A stretch of 64,000 nucleotides of DNA, from positions 403,052,814-403,116,813 of the forward strand of contig CM054057.1 in the NCBI GenBank assembly GCA_028641055.1, given 5' to 3'. The stretch comes from Alopecurus myosuroides. Lineage: Eukaryota; Streptophyta; Magnoliopsida; Poales; Poaceae. A model generated the notes under the pieces. The model did not search any database. It worked only from the letters and a program-made list of their open reading frames with translations, and was not told the origin of the DNA. The position numbers and the translations under genes are program-made. Shown piece by piece: positions 58,921-64,000 of this stretch. The stretch's first letter is position 1; each line of letters begins with the position of its first letter.

Positions 58921-59129
58921 TGAGCATGGGAGTACCGATGTATCCATTCTTAGCTATGTTTAGTTATCCTTTGGTATTCGAACCATTTATGGTGTGTTGG
59001 ATATTCTGATGTAATTGAACATGTGATGGTGTACCTTTTGGTTATCTATTCATGCGTCATAGTAATCGCTCTTTCGGTTGCCAAGTATATCCTTTTCTAT
59101 TGTTGTGCTAAAATGCATTTCCATTCAGG

Positions 59130-62100
59130 ATGCCGCCAACAAGGAACACCACGCCTGAACCACCGCCAATCACGGAGCTGTTGACTCAGATGACCCAAGT
59201 CATGACGCAGATGGCTCAGTTTCAGGCTAATCAGCACATCAACCAGACAGCTCCACGAGTGAGCATCAAGGAGTTTCTCAGTCTGGGTCCGAGAGCTTTC
59301 GTGGCCACACGCGAGCCCCTAGACGCTGATGACTAGATCCATGAGATAGCCAAGGCTCTGGATATTGCACACATAGCTGAAGAAGACAAGGTCAAGTATG
59401 CCTCCTATCTGCTGAAGGGTCAGGCAGCTTCTTGGTGGGAAAACTTCCAGGCCATGAGAACTGGCATGCCAGTCACGTGGGATCGTTTCAAGGAAGCCTT
59501 CCTGAAACACCACATTCCAGATGGTCTCATGGAAAGAATGCGTGAAGATTTTTGCTCTCTCAAGCAGGGCAAGTTGGACGTCATCGGGTATCAGAGTGAG
59601 TTCAATCGCCTCGCTCGATACGCTGGAGATGAGGTGTCCACTGAAGCTAAGAAGATGGCAAGGTTCCGCAGAGGCTTTAACCCGGAACTCAAGTATGCCC
59701 TCACCAATGTCAAGGCCGACAGCTTCGAGGATCTCGTTAACACCGCGCTCAATGAAGAAAATGGGCGCAAGGCGTTCGAGGAGTCTCGCAAGCACTCGCG
59801 TGAGGGTGGTTCCTCCTCCAACATGACCACCCCTCCGCAGAAGCGCCGCATCTGGGTACCAAATGGTGCTGTCACTCGGGCTCCATACGCCCAAACTTCC
59901 CCAGGCTTCGCTCCCCGCCCACCCAACCCTGCTCAGCTGCATGATCCAAGGGCTTCGATGGGGCAGCCAAGGCCAGGGCCTCCTCGTGTCATCACATGCT
60001 ACAAGTGCAAGCAGACGGGACACTACACCGACAAGTGCATGCAGAGGCAGCTACCTCCACCACCACCTCGTCCTAACACAAACCGGGCAATGGTGCGCGC
60101 TCCCCCGCCTAAGGCCTTCAACTCCAACAACAGGCCTGTCGGGAGGACCGCAAGGGTGAATCATGTCAAGATCGACAAAGCTGAGGAAGCTCCTGACGTC
60201 ATTCTCGGTACATTTCCCGTAAACTCTATTCCAGCTAAAGTGTTGTTTGATACCGGAGCATCACATTTTTTTGTGTCAAAGACCTTTGCCACAACAAACA
60301 ACCTAATTGTGGTTCCACTAAGCAATCAGGTCACTGTTCACTCCCCGGGATCTCAAATGTTAACTTCCAAGATAAGTAAGGACAATCAAATGTTAATTGG
60401 AGGCCACATATTCCTTGCTTCTCTCATGTTGCTTGGCAATTCTGACATTGATGTCATTCTTGGTATGGATTGGCTGAAGGCCAATAAAGCAAGAATTGAC
60501 TGTGCTCAAAAGTCAATAACTCTGTTCCACCCTTCTGGCCAGATAATCTATTCTCCACATGAATCAAGTTCCAGTCAGCTATACACCCTCAATGCAAATC
60601 CTCTACCTTCACTTGAAAATGTTCCGGTGGTTTGCGACTTCCCTGACGTCTTTCCAGAAGAGTTGCCAGGAATGCCTCCGGACAGAGCTGTTGAGTTCGT
60701 GATCGAACTTGAACCAGGTACTGCTCCAATCTCTAAGCATCCCTACAAGATAGGAACTCCCGAGCTGAAGTTGTTGAAGGAACAAATTGATATGTACATG
60801 GAAAAAGGTTACATTCAACCTAGTTCCTCGGCTTGGGGATGCCCAACTCTGTTCGTTGCGAAGAAGGATCAAACAAAGAGACTCGTTGTTGACTATCGTC
60901 CTCTTAACGAGAAGACCATCAAAAATAAGTATCCCATTCCTCGCATCGATGATCTTTTTGATCAATTTGCTGGAGCCTCTATATTCTCCAAGTTGGACTT
61001 GAGAATGGGTTACCATCAAATAAAGATCAGAAAAGAGGATATTCCAAAGACAGCCTTCACCACTCGCTACGGTCTATATGAATTCACCGTCATGTCCTTT
61101 GGTCTCACCAATGCACCGGCGACCTTCTCTCGACTCATGAATTCTGTCTTCCATGAATACCTAGACAAGTTCGTTGTGGTATATCTTGATGACATTCTTG
61201 TCTACTCAAAATCCGAGGAAGAGCATGAAGAACATCTTCGTCTCACTCTCATGAAGCTTCGCGAGCATCGTCTCTATGCCAAGTTCTCCAAATGTGATTT
61301 TTGGATTTCCGAAGTCGTTTATCTTGGTCATGTCATCTATGCCAAGGGCATAGCCATTGATCCAGAAAAGGTTAAAGCAATTGTTGATTGGAAACCTCCA
61401 AAGACGGTGAAGCAAGTAAGAAGTTTTCTTGGCTTGGCTAGCTATTGCCGTCGCTTCGTCCCAAACTTCTCCAAGATTGCCAAACCTCTCACTGACCTCA
61501 CAAAGAAGGACAAGAAGTTCGTCTGGTCTCCACAATGTGATGAAAGTTTCAATCTCCTGAAGACTAAACTCACTTCTACACCAGTTCTGGTTGGCCCAGA
61601 TCCTTCCAAACCTTTCCAAATATTCTGTGATGCTTCTCTCCAAGGTCTAGGTGCAGTTCTCATGCAAGAACGCCAAGTTGTGGCTTATGCTTCACGTCAG
61701 TTGAACACACATGAGCTCAATTATCCCACTCATGACCTTGAACTCGCAGCAGTTGTGTTTGCCCTCAAGAAATGGAGACAATACTTGTTGGGTAATCGCA
61801 CTGAAATCTTTTCCGATCATAAGAGTCTGAAGTACATCTTCACTCAACCAGATCTAAACCTTAGACAAAGGAGATGGATTGAAAAGATCAAAGACTTTGA
61901 TCTTACCATTTCTTACACTCGAGGCAAGGCTAATGTTATGGCCGATGCTCTCAGTTGCAAGTCGTATTGCAATAATCTCATGATCATGGAAAGCCAACCT
62001 CCTCTTCATGAAGAATTCCAAAAACTGAATCTTGGTCTTGTTCCTCAAGGCTATCTTGCAAACTTGACAGCCAGTCCAACTCTCGAGGACAAGATTCGTT

Positions 62101-63521
62101 CTGAACAACTTCGTGATGCTGAAATCAAGAAGATTGTAGAGCACATCAAAGCAGGCAATGAGAAATTTGAATCCTTCTCAATTGATGACAAGGGAACTGT
62201 GTTCTTCGAAGGACGCATTGCAGTTCCTCAAATTCAAAGTCTCAAAAATGTCATTCTCAAGGAGGCTCATGAAACTCCTCTCTCCATACACCCTGGAAGT
62301 ACAAAGATGTACCAGGACCTCAAGACACTGTATTGGTGGCCTAGCATGAAACGTGAAATTGCTCAATACGTTTCTGAATGTGACGTCTGTCAGCGTGTCA
62401 AGGCAGTTCATCAGAAAACAACAGGTCTTCTCCAACCTTTGAAAATCCCTGAATGGAAGTGGGACATGATTGAAATGGACTTCTTCACTGGTTTTCCAAA
62501 GTCCAAGAGGGGCAATGATGCAATCTTCGTTGTCATTGATCGACTCACTAAAGTCGCTCACTTCTTTCCTGTCAAAGAGACAATCTCAGCTAGTCAGTTA
62601 GCAGAGCTCTACACAGCAAAGATTGTTCCTCTTCATGGTATTCCATTGGAAATAATCTCAGACCGTGGAAGCATCTTCACTTCTCATTTCTGGAAAAGCT
62701 TTCAAGAAGCCTTGGGCACCAAGCTTCTGTTGAGCACAGCCTATCATCCTCAGTCTCAAGGTCAAGTCGAAAGAGTCAATCAGATTCTCGAGGATATGCT
62801 CAGATCATGTGGTCTCTCTTTTGGCATGAAATGGGAGGAATGTCTTCCATATGCTGAATTCTCCTACAACAACAGCTTCCAGGCAAGTCTAGGCATGGCA
62901 CCATTCGAGGCTCTCTATGGCCGCAGATGCAGGAGTCCAATCAATTGGTCTGGAGCTGGTGAACGTTCACTCTTAGGCCCTGACATTGTTAAGGAGGCCG
63001 AAGAGAAAGTTCGCATCATTCGTGACAATCTGAAGATTGCTCAGTCTCGTCAGAAAAGCTACTATGACAGCAAACACAGGGACATGGTCTATGCAGCTGG
63101 AGACAAAGCATATCTCCGTGTTACTCCCCTTAGAGGCACTCATCATTTTGGTGTCAAGGGAAAGCTTGCACCATGATATATTGGTCCCTTCAACATTCTC
63201 TCAAGGCATGCAGAAAATGCCTATCGTCTTGAACTTCCAGAAAAGCTATCCAAGGTGCACGATGTGTTTCACGTGTCACAGCTCACGAGGTGCTTCAAAG
63301 ATCCAGGTCGTGCAGTTGATCATGATTCCATTGAACTGCAAGAAGACCTCTCTTATGAAGAGCACCCTATTCGCATTCTCGATGAGACCGAGCACAAAAC
63401 TCGCAACAAGAGCACTAAGTTCTTAAAAGTGCAGTGGTCTCATCATTCCGATAAAGAGGCAACGTGGGAGACCGAAGAGGATCTTCGCAAGAAGTATCCG
63501 GACCTTTTCTCTTCTCAGTAG
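59130..63521 (+). pseudogene. gag-pol: U gag-pol with two nonsense codons
   Basis: One frame holding gag, CCHC knuckle ([14 protein letters not shown]), protease LFDTGAS, RT with YLDD, RNase H FCDAS, integrase HHCC and DDE motifs ([24 protein letters not shown]) and a chromodomain-like end (KFLKVQWSHHSDKEATWE). TAG at 59334-59336 stands where I has TGG, early in gag. TGA at 63174-63176 stands where I has AGA, near the end of integrase. Between them 1,279 codons are open. Catalytic residues look intact. Confidence 0.92.
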
Positions 63522-63544
63522 GAATCTCGGGGCACGATTCCTTC

Positions 63545-63558
63545 AAGGGGGGGCGTTT
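63545..63558 (+). other. U polypurine tract
   Basis: AAGGGGGGGCG then TTT, identical to I's, directly before the 3' LTR. Confidence 0.85.
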
Positions 63559-64000
63559 TGTAACATCCCAAGTATGAAACAAACCTTAGAATGTTTTGCT
63601 TCTTGTTAATTTATGTTAATGCATCATGTCATCATAAGCATTGCATGTGGCATGTGTTTCAATTTGAAATTCAATTCAATTTCAAACCAATTGGTTCATA
63701 CTTGGTATGTTCCAATGTTTTCAAAATAAATCACTAACAGAAACAAATCAATTGCTTCCATAAATTTGAATTTTCACATAATTGACTTGGTTAAGTTTTC
63801 AAATAATTCAATTATTGCAAAATTCAAGCAATTGCATTTAAAATTCAAACAGCAACAAATATTTAAAATTTTGAAAAACAAAAGTTGGTGCAACTGGGAA
63901 TTTGCAATCAGGAACTCATAAAAATGTATCACCAAAATTATTGGATACCAAAAAACCCCTTCTTTTCTTTCTCTTTTCCTTTCTACAAAAAAAAAGAAGA
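63559..64000 (+). repeat. U 3' LTR, first 442 bases
   Basis: Direct repeat of 53736-54180, about 2% different by eye. It is cut by the window end. Confidence 0.9.

Larger units (their letters stand above)
53736..64000 (+). mobile_element. Element U: Tekay/Del-type chromovirus, 3' LTR cut by window end
   Basis: Plus-strand relative of I inserted in A (left flank AACTA, 53731-53735). 5' LTR 53736-57565, primer site, pre-gag, full gag-pol frame, polypurine tract, and the first 442 bases of the 3' LTR. Those 442 bases differ from the 5' LTR at about nine positions by eye. The polyprotein is 1,464 codons including stops, one more than in I. Confidence 0.92.

Overview
The window is plant nuclear DNA, almost certainly from a large grass genome. 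It shows nested long terminal repeat (LTR) retrotransposons, Tekay/Del-type chromoviruses with 3-5 kb LTRs, a Tat-type element with a second RNase H, and an Athila-like LTR of a kind common in Triticeae. A wheat, barley or rye relative is my inference; the sequence does not name the species. I found no host gene, rRNA, tRNA gene or CRISPR array. All strong coding signal belongs to transposons.

Layout. Element Y is a minus-strand LTR at 1-3397, inserted in element X. X is a plus-strand LTR of the same broad family, split into 3398-3801 and 33864-36591, with its leader at 36592-37090. Inside X's LTR lies element T (about 3802-33863), a Tat-lineage Gypsy element. T has sense gag, protease, RT, RNase H, archaeal-type RNase H and integrase, and behind them a long antisense multi-exon gene. 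Inside an intron of that antisense gene lies element I (16035-31147), a young chromovirus with nearly identical 4.64 kb LTRs and a perfect GTGGT target duplication. Element W starts at 37091 in X's leader. W is cut by element V (41663-48993, target duplication GAACC) and, inside its gag, by a minus-strand Athila-like element A (49361-53735). A is cut by element U (53736 to beyond 64000), a relative of I.

How the genes work together. I and U each carry a pre-gag reading frame of unknown function, then one gag-protease-RT-RNase H-integrase-chromodomain frame. I has one nonsense codon in that frame; U has two, plus a frameshift in pre-gag. T is decayed, and every in-frame stop I found in its sense and antisense genes is TAG at a position where CAG is the likely ancestor. 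V has no recognisable gag or pol. It encodes instead a long His/Asp-rich protein built of internal repeats, so it probably depends on other elements to move.

Most interesting signals. (1) Gene-like, splice-bounded small exons inside the chromovirus LTRs, with a shared GC-type donor and matching phases. (2) V's unrecognised repeat protein. (3) The all-amber decay of T. (4) Splice-acceptor-like sequence directly before both the pre-gag and gag start codons in I and U. All boundaries were read by eye; LTR difference counts are manual and approximate.
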